From Planctomycetia bacterium (GTDB taxonomy: Bacteria > Planctomycetota > Planctomycetia > Pirellulales > Thermoguttaceae), in contig JAUNBF010000001.1 of NCBI GenBank assembly GCA_030527185.1, positions 1 through 64,000 of the forward strand: a DNA stretch of 64,000 nucleotides, read 5' to 3'. This document shows, in pieces, positions 55,201 through 61,307 of this stretch; the first letter of the stretch is position 1; each line of letters begins with the position of its first letter. The position numbers and the translations under genes were made by a program. The notes beneath the pieces were generated by a model. The model worked only from the letters and a program-made list of their open reading frames with translations. It did no database searches and was not told where the DNA came from.

Positions 55201-56174
55201 AAGTTGCGGAGGCGATTCTGCGTTCCGCTCAGGAGGATAACGACGACGAAATCTCCCGTCCGAATAGCGCGGAGTCCCATACCCCTGTTTTGTTGGAACC
55301 GGGTTGGAAATGGGAGGGGGAAAAGCTGGTGACTCAATGTTGTTTGAACCCTCAAAAAGAGGTCTTTTTACAGGATCATCAGTTGCATCAGCGTCCGTTT
55401 CTGCCAGTGGTTATGGGGATGGAAATTTTTGCGGAAACCGCTCGTATCGCATCCCGACAGTGGAATTTGGGAATGTATCGGGGATGTCAGCGCTGGAAGA
55501 TTTTTTCCGGGATGACATTTTACGCTCACCAACCGCACACCCTCACTTGTACGCTGGAAAAAAGGGGGGAAACGGTGCATGGAATGTTGGCTGGGGAGGT
55601 GTATCAGCCCAATGGGACATTGCGGAATGCGAGTCGGCCTTTTTATCGGTGTGAATTGTTGTGGGATTCCGCGCCGGAGCTTCCCCATGTGCGGATTCAG
55701 GAACCTTGGAAACAGTCCTGGACGTTGGAGTACCCCGCCATGGGAGAACGGGCGATTTATCATGGTCCCTCTTTGCAATGGCTCAAACGGTGCCATTTTT
55801 CCGACGCAACGCAACTTGTCGGGGAAATTCGGGTGGGAGAACCTTCTCAAATCGTGGCGAATCGGTTGGGAAGTTCGACCGAAAAGGGACTGGAATGGTG
55901 GCCATCGTTGATCGATGCGACGTTGTATGCCTGCGGTGTTTTGAATGCGATCGCTTTTCCAGGAACGATTCTTTTGCCGGATCAGATGGAGCAGGTACGT
56001 TGGTATCCTGTTTCGATCGTGCCGGGAGAGATCTGCCAGGTTCATATCCGACGGCAGGGTGTGAAAGAGTGGCCGGGAGGATACCGGCAAGGCATTTTCA
56101 ATTTGACACTTTACAACACGACAGGAGAAGCGATCTTCCAGATTCAGGAATATCGAGCGACAATTCTGGCATGA
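46275..56174 (+). CDS. PfaA/HglE-like iterative lipid-polyketide synthase: KS-CLF-AT-C45-KR-KR-DH
   Basis: 3299 residues from the ATG at 46275 (AAGGAGAG upstream). Order: KS (5-480) with Cys226, His360, His400 intact. A second KS-like domain (500-880) reads DCGDVSSL where the active Cys should be (Asp715), so it is a chain-length factor. AT (930-1230) has GHSYG, Ser1025 and His1137. A C45-family Ntn-hydrolase/acyltransferase (1270-1680) has GGSPYEMGYQYG, nucleophile Cys1405 in SGCVQFAG and GGNIDV. Two KRs (1965-2210, GGARGIT, Tyr2157; 2562-2842, GGTGGVVG, Tyr2753) keep Ser/Tyr/Asn. A C-terminal hot-dog DH (2990-3299) has His3035 and Asp3214. No ACP is present, so the ACPs at 61308 must act in trans. 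It builds and reduces a long acyl chain. The C45 insertion between AT and KR is exceptional. Confidence 0.88.
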   Translation: MKHIDEALAVIGSACYLPGADSVESFWKNLETEVHVLETIPEERFRSSIYLAPKAGTLGKSHARIAGLIDFEAFMRQKVPSLLEELQKKGVPAESVSQDKGMLLCLYTAMEALRSAGWNPCDLPSREISTYLGIVNCTDVSLYDLLYDAFPACIERLGQIPELRDSIHRGEKAGIFQDYRESLESKRSRHTVGRGEDYDSSPHRVARHIHQVLGLRGMVMGFDNACSSSLVSLSLAQHYFREHPQGYALVGGISYYVYTGSIHFSAAHANSARGSFPMDDRAEGLVQGEGCAFSLVRPLRQALEAGDTILGIVRGVGVSSDGKGKTLWAPLVEGQKLAIERALEAAEVEDAEEIDLIEAHATSTRLGDATELKSLCEVLREKRKSSAPIPITSVKANIGHILEAAGMASLIKTLEGLRREVRLPQTHFEQPNSQFDWEHSPFVVPQEKMPWKISPTRGRQAIVEAFGIGGLNASVLVEGAESACKLGEKIARKGKKHAPIPVAVVGKGCVLPQAFDWETLETLWRENRSALSDVAASREDWMISAETQAKMRQAGLKKMGLVEGYTYDWKRHHIPPKQIALANPLQFMILGAVDQAAAEVGFSESLREMEMSKKSGNRERTAVVVGCRTDSDFNNVLGVVLALPEILEGIRQEGRKKGWTEEEVETLVKELEKGFYQTYTALKDETGGFTISTLASRISKTYDLRGGVYALDCGDVSSLAALYQGYALIQSGEVDTVFVAAGYRSLRKHGLDWLQKQNLQAPVPAEGAMAVVLKRYDLAKEEGNRIWGILDGVEGRMVPEVAEGTISPGEVFQTIRREMEKRSALRWKDPRLSSWERTLEPDAEEGYQMERLFGNLRPLRGMVHWMEQLCGGNSEKPEVGWLQQWDAEGMFYRVSWMNEAAWQVCRKEEKVGFQKEEKKLPRTMVSGMSRQRGKVVFLFPGQGSQYPGMLGDWLDWPSLRELVQELNEDLVLGGFPDCRTLLQTEGDRLGKDLFRTQLSLLVADTLLARYLREKEIVPEMVLGHSYGEYPALVAAEMGTFAQAAYVTQRRCEVLESYLRNFSPNIRTGMLSTDASEEKIARVIREVDSRGEEVFISNRNSFRQTILSGVYPKLLEVEKILRAEKQMTQILPVPAAFHSPLLRGMCESFEKALEGIRFQCPRYPFLSSVTGHLEADPELVRQNLILQMTRPVDFVAMIQKAYRLGGRHFVEVGPKKVLTNLARQILAEYADVTFHVLDSGKAEEETMEKVCREIRDAGNARKEKEEKTMKPRDEIVLSGTSSLIIGKVGGSPYEMGYQYGLTNAEEIRRVLRRYADMALSYAEKWLPSIPSMEPEMLKVRFTEEGWEELRGMAHGAKVSLEMLVRHHGNLLMVEENRLPVITPLTTETTFPSDVRHSPSSQMISGCVQFAGRTPEGIFLHGGNIDVPFKRLTPETLSCHLLIRRPTGKIPYACLVLSGMLGSLGGINACGLCVSSCTLLDYSRMDGGKVRPFHEMIVVRILSECSCITEALELLKEIGGVHGGWSMLLSETTTGKLTLVEYCQEMMEVRENLPWLVQSNHSQLLVRKYPHGGLPVPEHSRTRGNRLRDLLTHQGEAQGLAWEPRQIFAALRDTCSPQREKEIPGICRTIDMVLRADNVCSWMYNAQSQTLMMACTEDNRLAEDDQALWEEISLRKLFPEFLSLKKECVSEKQISYPGFSKSCSIPEIAKLDYEEYAQKREAYSAKEEETVRWVDCLVRGPQLEELPSPREGGVFVIGDAMNPVAKELEMLLVERGKKVLRFSPTFSDGRCKQSQEVEEEIRTLWEKEPFYQVFLLPSWDTLPVQSQRRREYLVNDLLPTLYHALQEIYRILLQQDALKKLVLVLGTRMGGDLGWSGRTEFTEGGALLGWMRGLYVENCSTYGIYPITKLVDFEENTSAAEVAEKLWRESGYWEAWNMVGYTEGERFYQAILPHEVPAEEACPEMLESGAVWLVPGGARGITAELALAWGRKTGAKLHLIGSSPFPEVPEAWRGLDQAGISLLRQKVFRQSLQDGKKSVEVWSQIEKMLEIDQNLRQMSQEKIDWEYHCCDLCQRDEVLRMLETILKKEKRIDGILYGAGYEKSSRFIRKKREDWHKTVMTKVGGLGTLLDALETRPPRWVIGMGSIAGRLGSNGQSDYAMANVWMAKILNRFQRKTGCRVCTFHWNPWDEVGMALRPESKIMFQRMGVSLMPVQEGVEHFLREMAQGLPWPEVIPTTLRLGKLYYPLGFFPFEKKEETEVLPENFSTSARYAQYNTSQEELPPHGKREQKAFRCRICWYPQPSLPSADCHLWKEWLSGSVLIVGENPVARRLEERLCQAGIRVNRFSLQPQTEEEIEERLREIWEQEPVAHLFWVADGDVEKEGWWKGREKGEENVASPRYSPEMVGFILIRNLARRLGETSRQKHFSITAGTFLGGVREHLCPEDWRGGWISGMMKGLRDEWHVKSQLYLPFCIVDHSLQTPTETVVEHLLGEAQPNILAVRKGWHLQKHLLEGSTEGWQGWESWNPFDEEVGYSETERFVRRTEPQPVEEVAEKPLADTEGVWVLVGGTGGVVGTMGVALAKMLKPRKIYLVGFTPWESVEARFLEMSEKELAQFRLQKTRECLRYQKSPMAFWKKFCKALYKNKQIEAFRKTGIEVEYAVCDMRSPRAVRDWTRELEEKGERVTGLFYGAGWNGVDGELRTKPLATVENVMTTKVTGLATLMETLENHPLKFVIALGSVSGRFGGNGQVDYTAANDTLSKIIRYWRGKRPDCAMSCLEWGPWDEVGMAASIDVKGALLAAKMVFLSPEEGMEHFLEEFRRGLPEVEVLFCPWKYYKRFQPDILSIPREKEAIPSCKETPISEMRILGENADARALRQKMEGKSGKGFLPVVMLGRDEDWTRPMRESQRRFRREKIHRWTLDQLRFWKKEGIRKLFLPAGETPEKDFWQDWVQEAKKIIPEIKTEVFSWKDSPEKVAEAILRSAQEDNDDEISRPNSAESHTPVLLEPGWKWEGEKLVTQCCLNPQKEVFLQDHQLHQRPFLPVVMGMEIFAETARIASRQWNLGMYRGCQRWKIFSGMTFYAHQPHTLTCTLEKRGETVHGMLAGEVYQPNGTLRNASRPFYRCELLWDSAPELPHVRIQEPWKQSWTLEYPAMGERAIYHGPSLQWLKRCHFSDATQLVGEIRVGEPSQIVANRLGSSTEKGLEWWPSLIDATLYACGVLNAIAFPGTILLPDQMEQVRWYPVSIVPGEICQVHIRRQGVKEWPGGYRQGIFNLTLYNTTGEAIFQIQEYRATILA

Positions 56175-56218
56175 AAAAGAATACCAACCATGGAAATATT
56201 TGAAAAGGAGTGTAACAG

Positions 56219-56977
56219 ATGTGCTTAAAAGGTCGAGTGGCTTTGGTGACAGGGGGGTCGCGTGGGATTGGACGGGCAACGGCGTTGCGGCTGGCTCAGG
56301 AAGGGGCGGATGTGGTGGTCAACTACGTGACATCCCGACAACAGGCCGATTCCATTGCGAAAGAAATTGCCGCTCTGGGACGTCAGGTCTGGGTGGTCAA
56401 AGGGGATGTTCGGCAGACGGAAGATATGGAGTCGATGATCGACTACATTACCCATGAAATTGGGCAGTTGGATATTCTCATTTCCAACGCGGCCACAGGA
56501 GGATTTCGATCCATGTTGAAGGTTTCCCTCCAACATTTTCGAGCGGCCCTGGAAACGAATGTCTATCCGATGATTCTGTTGGTGCAAAAAGCACTGCCAC
56601 TTTTGCAACGTTCCGCATGGCGGGGCAAAGTGGTGGGAATTTCCAGCCAGGGCGCCCATCGAGCACTTCCGTGGTATGGGCTGGTGGGAGCTTCCAAGGC
56701 GGCCCTGGAAGCGACGGTAAGGCATCTGGCTCTGGAATTTGGAGAGAAGGTTAATTTTAATATCGTTCGAGCCGGATTGGTGGATACCGATTCGGGGCGG
56801 ATGTTGCCCCACGCGGACATCCTGTTTCAGGAAGCACCGCACCATGCCTGTGTGGGGAATCGATTATTGACGCCCGCGGATGTGGCCAATGCGATTGTAT
56901 TTCTGGTGGGACCGGAAAGTGACATGATTCAGGGAAGTGTTCTGACGGTGGATGGAGGAGCCGATATTCATCCGTAA
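56219..56977 (+). CDS. FabL-like enoyl-ACP reductase (SDR family)
   Basis: 252 residues of the short-chain dehydrogenase fold. Cofactor loop TGGSRGIG at residues 11-18 and ISNAATGG. The active site reads WYGLVGASKAALE: Tyr153 and Lys160 are seven apart (Y-x6-K), as in enoyl-ACP reductases FabI/FabL, rather than the Y-x3-K of FabG. Together with a VDTDSG segment and the DGGADI end, the closest fit is FabL (enoyl reductase III). It lies 44 bases after the synthase gene and would supply the enoyl reduction that the synthase lacks. A 3-oxoacyl reductase role is the alternative. Confidence 0.72.
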   Translation: MCLKGRVALVTGGSRGIGRATALRLAQEGADVVVNYVTSRQQADSIAKEIAALGRQVWVVKGDVRQTEDMESMIDYITHEIGQLDILISNAATGGFRSMLKVSLQHFRAALETNVYPMILLVQKALPLLQRSAWRGKVVGISSQGAHRALPWYGLVGASKAALEATVRHLALEFGEKVNFNIVRAGLVDTDSGRMLPHADILFQEAPHHACVGNRLLTPADVANAIVFLVGPESDMIQGSVLTVDGGADIHP

Positions 56978-57014
56978 CATTTCTGAATGGTGGTACCGGG
57001 AAGGAAGGCGTTTT

Positions 57015-58481
57015 ATGAAATATCTCGCGTTGACGGGAGCGACAGGATTGTTGGGTTCCTATTTGTTAAAAGAACTGCTGCAACGGGATATTCCTGTTCT
57101 GGCACTGGTGCGTGCCAGTCGCAGAGAATCTCCCCGCCAGCGTATGGAAGGGATTTTACGTCGTTTTGAAAATCGGTTGGGACGCCCTTTGCCACGACCG
57201 GTGGTGATGGAAATGGATTTGCACAAACCCTTTTCGGGACTGGAAGAATCCCAACGTCAATGGATTCGGCAACATGTCGATACGGTTTTGCACAATGCCG
57301 CCAGTCTCGTCTTTCGCAGGGATGAGCAAAACGAGCCATACCGCTCCAATGTGGAGGGAACGAGGCATGTACTCGACTGGTGTCGGGAGGCGGGAATTCG
57401 ACGTTTTTTTTATGTTTCCACCGCTTACGTTTGTGGACTGCGAGAGGGAAAAATTGCGGAAACGGAACTGGATGAGGGGCAGACGTGGGGAAATGACTAC
57501 GAAAAGAGTAAAGTGGAGGCGGAAAAACTGGTTCGACAGGCATCGTTTGAGGAGGGTTTGACCGTTTTTCGTCCGGCGATTATTGTGGGAGACCGTTGGG
57601 ATGGTTATACACCGACGTTTCATGGTTTTTACACTCCCCTGAAAATTTTGCTCCCCTTTCTCGAACCGGGAAAAATCGATTTGCTGCAAGGGCGGATGTT
57701 AGCCTCTCTGTTGGGATTCAACCCGGAGGATGGAAAGAACTTTGTTCCGGTGGATTGGGTGGCGAAAGTGATGGTGCAGGTACTCCAGAATCGTGCCTGG
57801 CACGGTAAAACCTATCATTTGACCGCGGCGGAACGAGTTTCGATTGCGGAAATGTGCCAGGTTTTTTATGAAGGAATCCAGCGATTTTCACGGCCCTCAA
57901 CCCAAACCGGGAAAACGCTGCGTACCGATTGGGAGACGCTCTGGCGAATCTTTGTGCAACAGATGGACGTGTACCGTACCTATTGGCGAAACGATCCGGA
58001 ATTTGACATGACGCATACCCTTTCGATTGCGCGAACCTTTCCGCCTCCCCGGATGACGCGCGAAATTCTCCTGCGGCTGGTGCGGTACGCGATTCGCTCC
58101 GGGTGTGGATGGCCACTTCCGCCACCTGTTTCCATGGAGCGGGAAATGGAGACTTTTTGGAAGAAAAACGCGGAAGTGGAGTGGAAAGGTTGGGAACGAG
58201 GCGAAGAAGAATCTCCCGAACCATTTTCGTTTGGTCTGCGGATTTCCGGCAAAGGGGGGGGAGATTGGACTTTTTCCACCCGTCGCTGTGGCAAGATTTT
58301 CGTCCGGTGGGGATTGCCCGTGGAAGATTCGCCTCTGCTGACGATGAATTCTGCCCTTTTTCACCGTCTGAAAACGTTGCCGCGGGACTATCTTTTTTGG
58401 AATACCAGTTGGGAAAGGGATTGTGAGCATCGTAAAAATCAGGCTTTGGCTGTTTTGAGAAACATCGTTGAGGAAAAATGA
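57015..58481 (+). CDS. Thioester-reductase-like / fatty acyl reductase protein
   Basis: 488 residues from the ATG at 57015 (AAGGAAGG upstream). It belongs to the extended SDR group of thioester reductases and fatty-acyl reductases (NAD_binding_4): TGATGLLGSYLLKELL at the start (Gly8-Gly14), HNAASLVFRRDE, FFYVSTAYVCG, and catalytic NDYEKSK with Tyr162 and Lys166, then FRPAIIVGD. The C-terminal ~200 residues are less conserved and may bind the acyl-ACP. It has no ACP of its own, unlike HglB/HetM of heterocyst glycolipid clusters, where such a domain releases the fatty chain as aldehyde or alcohol. The next KS gene overlaps its stop, so it is part of the operon. Confidence 0.8.
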   Translation: MKYLALTGATGLLGSYLLKELLQRDIPVLALVRASRRESPRQRMEGILRRFENRLGRPLPRPVVMEMDLHKPFSGLEESQRQWIRQHVDTVLHNAASLVFRRDEQNEPYRSNVEGTRHVLDWCREAGIRRFFYVSTAYVCGLREGKIAETELDEGQTWGNDYEKSKVEAEKLVRQASFEEGLTVFRPAIIVGDRWDGYTPTFHGFYTPLKILLPFLEPGKIDLLQGRMLASLLGFNPEDGKNFVPVDWVAKVMVQVLQNRAWHGKTYHLTAAERVSIAEMCQVFYEGIQRFSRPSTQTGKTLRTDWETLWRIFVQQMDVYRTYWRNDPEFDMTHTLSIARTFPPPRMTREILLRLVRYAIRSGCGWPLPPPVSMEREMETFWKKNAEVEWKGWERGEEESPEPFSFGLRISGKGGGDWTFSTRRCGKIFVRWGLPVEDSPLLTMNSALFHRLKTLPRDYLFWNTSWERDCEHRKNQALAVLRNIVEEK

Positions 58482-61258
58482 AAGAACCGATTGCAATTGT
58501 AGGAATGGCCTGCCGGCTGCCGGGAGCGGAAAATGTGGAGGCGTTCTGGGAAATGCTGCTGCGTGGAAAGTCCGCCTTGGGAAAAGTGCCACCGGAACGT
58601 CTGGACCGGGAACTGTTTTACGATCCCCAGGTGGGAGTACGGAATAAAACCTATACCGATTTGGCAGGATGTATGGAGTATCCTTCCGTGGAGGAAATTC
58701 GGGAATGGCTCCCTCCGAACGCGGAAAAGGAGTACGATAAAGTCCCTCTTTGCGTGGCGGGAACCGTACTCCAGGCATGTTGGGATGCCGGTTGGAATCC
58801 CAGAGCTTTTCCCATTCGGAATACCGGAGTCTATATGGGAACCACCCGTAGCGGCGAAAAGTCTCAGGAGTTGGGAATCCAACTGGCGATGCCGCAGTTG
58901 ATGAAGGAATTCCACGCGATGCCGGAGGTTGAACGACTTCTGGATGAGCCACAGAGGAAAGAGATAACCAGAGCGGTCTCCGAAAGAATGAAAAATGGGA
59001 GAACGCAACGGGAGGAGGGGTTTTATCCATTCTATTTAAGCTCCGATTTAACGCGGTTGATTGTTCAGATGTTGGGATTGGATGGCCCGCAGATGGTGTT
59101 TAATTCCGCGTGTGCGTCGTCGCTCCATTCCGTGGCACAGGCCATGATGGCGCTGCAAACAGGGAGTATCGATGCCGCGATTGCGGGTGGTGCGAGTTAT
59201 TTCCATTCCGATACCCTCGTTTTGTTTGCCTCTTCCCGTTCCATGTCGTCACGGCGTTCGTGTCCCTTTGATGAGGAGGCGGACGGCTTGATTGTGGGGG
59301 AGGGAAATGTCATTTTTCTGCTTCGACGTTTGGAAGATGCACTGCGGAACGGAGAGGATGTCAAGGCCGTTTTAACGGGTGTGGGAATGGCTTCCGATGG
59401 CAAAGGGAAAAGTCTGTGGGCACCTCGAAAAGAAGGGCAGGCTGAAGCGATTTGTCGAGCCTGGGAAGGGTTGAATCGTGCGGAAGTCGATGCGATAGAG
59501 GGACATGCGACGTCGACCGCATTGGGAGATGCAACGGAATTGGAAACGGTACAGGAGGTCTTTGGCGAGGCTTTGCGGGGACGTAAAATTCCCATTGGAT
59601 CGACGAAAGGGAACATTGGTCATACGCTGGAATGTGCTGGCGCGGCGGGGATTCTCAAGGCTGTTCTGACATTGCGTCATGAAATCATTCCACCGGTGGC
59701 GGGTCTAAAAAAGAAGAATTCCCGCGTGGCGTGGGATACTCACCCCTGTGAAGTCCTGACCGAAGCCAGAGCGTGGCCACGATTCCCGGATCGTCCCCGG
59801 CGAATTGGCGTGAATTCCTTTGGCATCGGCGGTCTGAATGCGCACCTGGTGGTTGAGGAATTTCGACCGGAGTTTTGGCGGAAAAAAAGAACCGTCCAAG
59901 AGAAACCTTCGACTTTGGAAAAAACGATTGCGGTCGTTGGATGTGGCTGTATCTATCCTCATGCCCATTCTCTGGCTGCTTTTCGGGAATGGCTGAAACA
60001 GGAAGGGAGTGGTTTTATGCCCATTCCCGAAAGATATTTCGATTTGGCCGCCATTCTCTCGGAAACGGCACAAAAAACCGGGTATCCTCCGACTCAACCG
60101 TGGGGGGCGATCATGGATGGTTATGTTTATGACTGGCGGAAAAACAAGGTTCCTCCGAAACAGGTGGAAAATGCCAGTCCGATTCAGTTCATGATGTTGG
60201 ATGCCGTAAATGAGGCGTTGGAACAGTCGCGATACACCTTCACCCCCGAACAACGCCGTCGGACAGGAGTCGTGGTGGGGACGGGATTTGGGGGACTGTT
60301 TGCCGACCAGATGAATCTGATTCTATGGATTCCCGTATTGGAAAAGTATCTTCGGGAAGAGTTGCGGAAAAAAGGTGTTTCTACGGAGATGGCTGAGAAA
60401 ATCCTGCGTCGTTATGCCGATACACTCCACCGAAAAATGCCAGCGTTACTGGATGAAACAGGCTCTTTCACTCCCAGTGCCCTGGCGTCGCGGATTACCA
60501 AAACGTTGGATTTGCATGGTGGGGCGGTTGCGGTGGATGCGGGAAGTGCCTCTTTCGGAGCCGCGTTGGAATGTGCCATGGATCAGCTTCTCACCGGGAT
60601 GAACGACACGATGATTTGCGTTTGTGGACAGCAGGATTTCAGCCCTCTGGGAATCGAGTATCAGATGATTTGCGGAGAATGGTCGCAAAACCCCGAAATC
60701 TCTCCCTTTGATAATCAATCCAATGGCTTTCTTCCGGGAGAAGGATGTGGCGTGGTCGTTTTGCGGCGCTACGATGTGGCTCGGGAACAGGAAAATCCAA
60801 TTCAGGCCGTTTTAACCGGTTGGGGGATGGGGAGTGGAGGTTCTCCCCTGGAAAATCTGCAAAGTGCCATGGCTCGTTCTTTGGGAAAAGAGCCGGATTT
60901 TCCGAAATTTGTGCAGGCTCCTTTCCATGGTGTGGCTTCGCGGGACGCGATTTTGGCAGAAGGGGTGGCACGTGTGGGAAAAAAGTATCGCAACGAAAAA
61001 ATAACGCTGGGAACGGTTTCTCACCGAATCGGGTATCAACGTTTTACCTCCGGGATGCCGGAAATGTTGGCGGCTATTCTTCAATTGCAGGAAGAAACGT
61101 GGAATCGGTCGTCATTCCTGCAAAATCCGGCAGTTTATTTTCAACGTTGGGAAAACCTTTCCCTGCCGTTGGAGGAACTTTCGATGAAAAAAACGGATCG
61201 TGTGATGGTTTGCGGAGGAGAAACGTCCTGCTATGCCGTCCAACTAAAAAGAAAGTAA
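58478..61258 (+). CDS. Ketosynthase / chain-length factor protein (PfaC-like KS-CLF)
   Basis: 926 residues; the ATG overlaps the previous stop. The first half is a complete KS: NSACASSL with Cys212, EGHATSTALGD with His343, and KGNIGH with His382. The second half is a KS-like domain with VDAGSASFGAAL, Ser690 replacing the active Cys, so it is a chain-length factor. This KS-CLF pair is typical of PfaC and HglD/HglC-type proteins. It is paralogous to residues 1-880 of the big synthase; both share a VPPKQ...QFM segment in the CLF. It has no DH or ACP. The likely role is a second condensing unit, for example for a different chain-length range. Confidence 0.88.
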   Translation: MKEPIAIVGMACRLPGAENVEAFWEMLLRGKSALGKVPPERLDRELFYDPQVGVRNKTYTDLAGCMEYPSVEEIREWLPPNAEKEYDKVPLCVAGTVLQACWDAGWNPRAFPIRNTGVYMGTTRSGEKSQELGIQLAMPQLMKEFHAMPEVERLLDEPQRKEITRAVSERMKNGRTQREEGFYPFYLSSDLTRLIVQMLGLDGPQMVFNSACASSLHSVAQAMMALQTGSIDAAIAGGASYFHSDTLVLFASSRSMSSRRSCPFDEEADGLIVGEGNVIFLLRRLEDALRNGEDVKAVLTGVGMASDGKGKSLWAPRKEGQAEAICRAWEGLNRAEVDAIEGHATSTALGDATELETVQEVFGEALRGRKIPIGSTKGNIGHTLECAGAAGILKAVLTLRHEIIPPVAGLKKKNSRVAWDTHPCEVLTEARAWPRFPDRPRRIGVNSFGIGGLNAHLVVEEFRPEFWRKKRTVQEKPSTLEKTIAVVGCGCIYPHAHSLAAFREWLKQEGSGFMPIPERYFDLAAILSETAQKTGYPPTQPWGAIMDGYVYDWRKNKVPPKQVENASPIQFMMLDAVNEALEQSRYTFTPEQRRRTGVVVGTGFGGLFADQMNLILWIPVLEKYLREELRKKGVSTEMAEKILRRYADTLHRKMPALLDETGSFTPSALASRITKTLDLHGGAVAVDAGSASFGAALECAMDQLLTGMNDTMICVCGQQDFSPLGIEYQMICGEWSQNPEISPFDNQSNGFLPGEGCGVVVLRRYDVAREQENPIQAVLTGWGMGSGGSPLENLQSAMARSLGKEPDFPKFVQAPFHGVASRDAILAEGVARVGKKYRNEKITLGTVSHRIGYQRFTSGMPEMLAAILQLQEETWNRSSFLQNPAVYFQRWENLSLPLEELSMKKTDRVMVCGGETSCYAVQLKRK

Positions 61259-61307
61259 CGAAAAAATGGCAAATGTACTTTTAACCAATCAATATAAGGA
61301 GCATTTC

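Noticed and set aside
46275-56174. Assembly-line modular type I PKS
   Set aside because: The KS-CLF pairs, trans ACP array and hot-dog DH fit iterative Pfa/Hgl-type synthases; no module repetition is present.
61266-61307. Upstream start of the ACP protein
   Set aside because: No ribosome site before 61266, while 61308 has AAGGAG at 6 bases.
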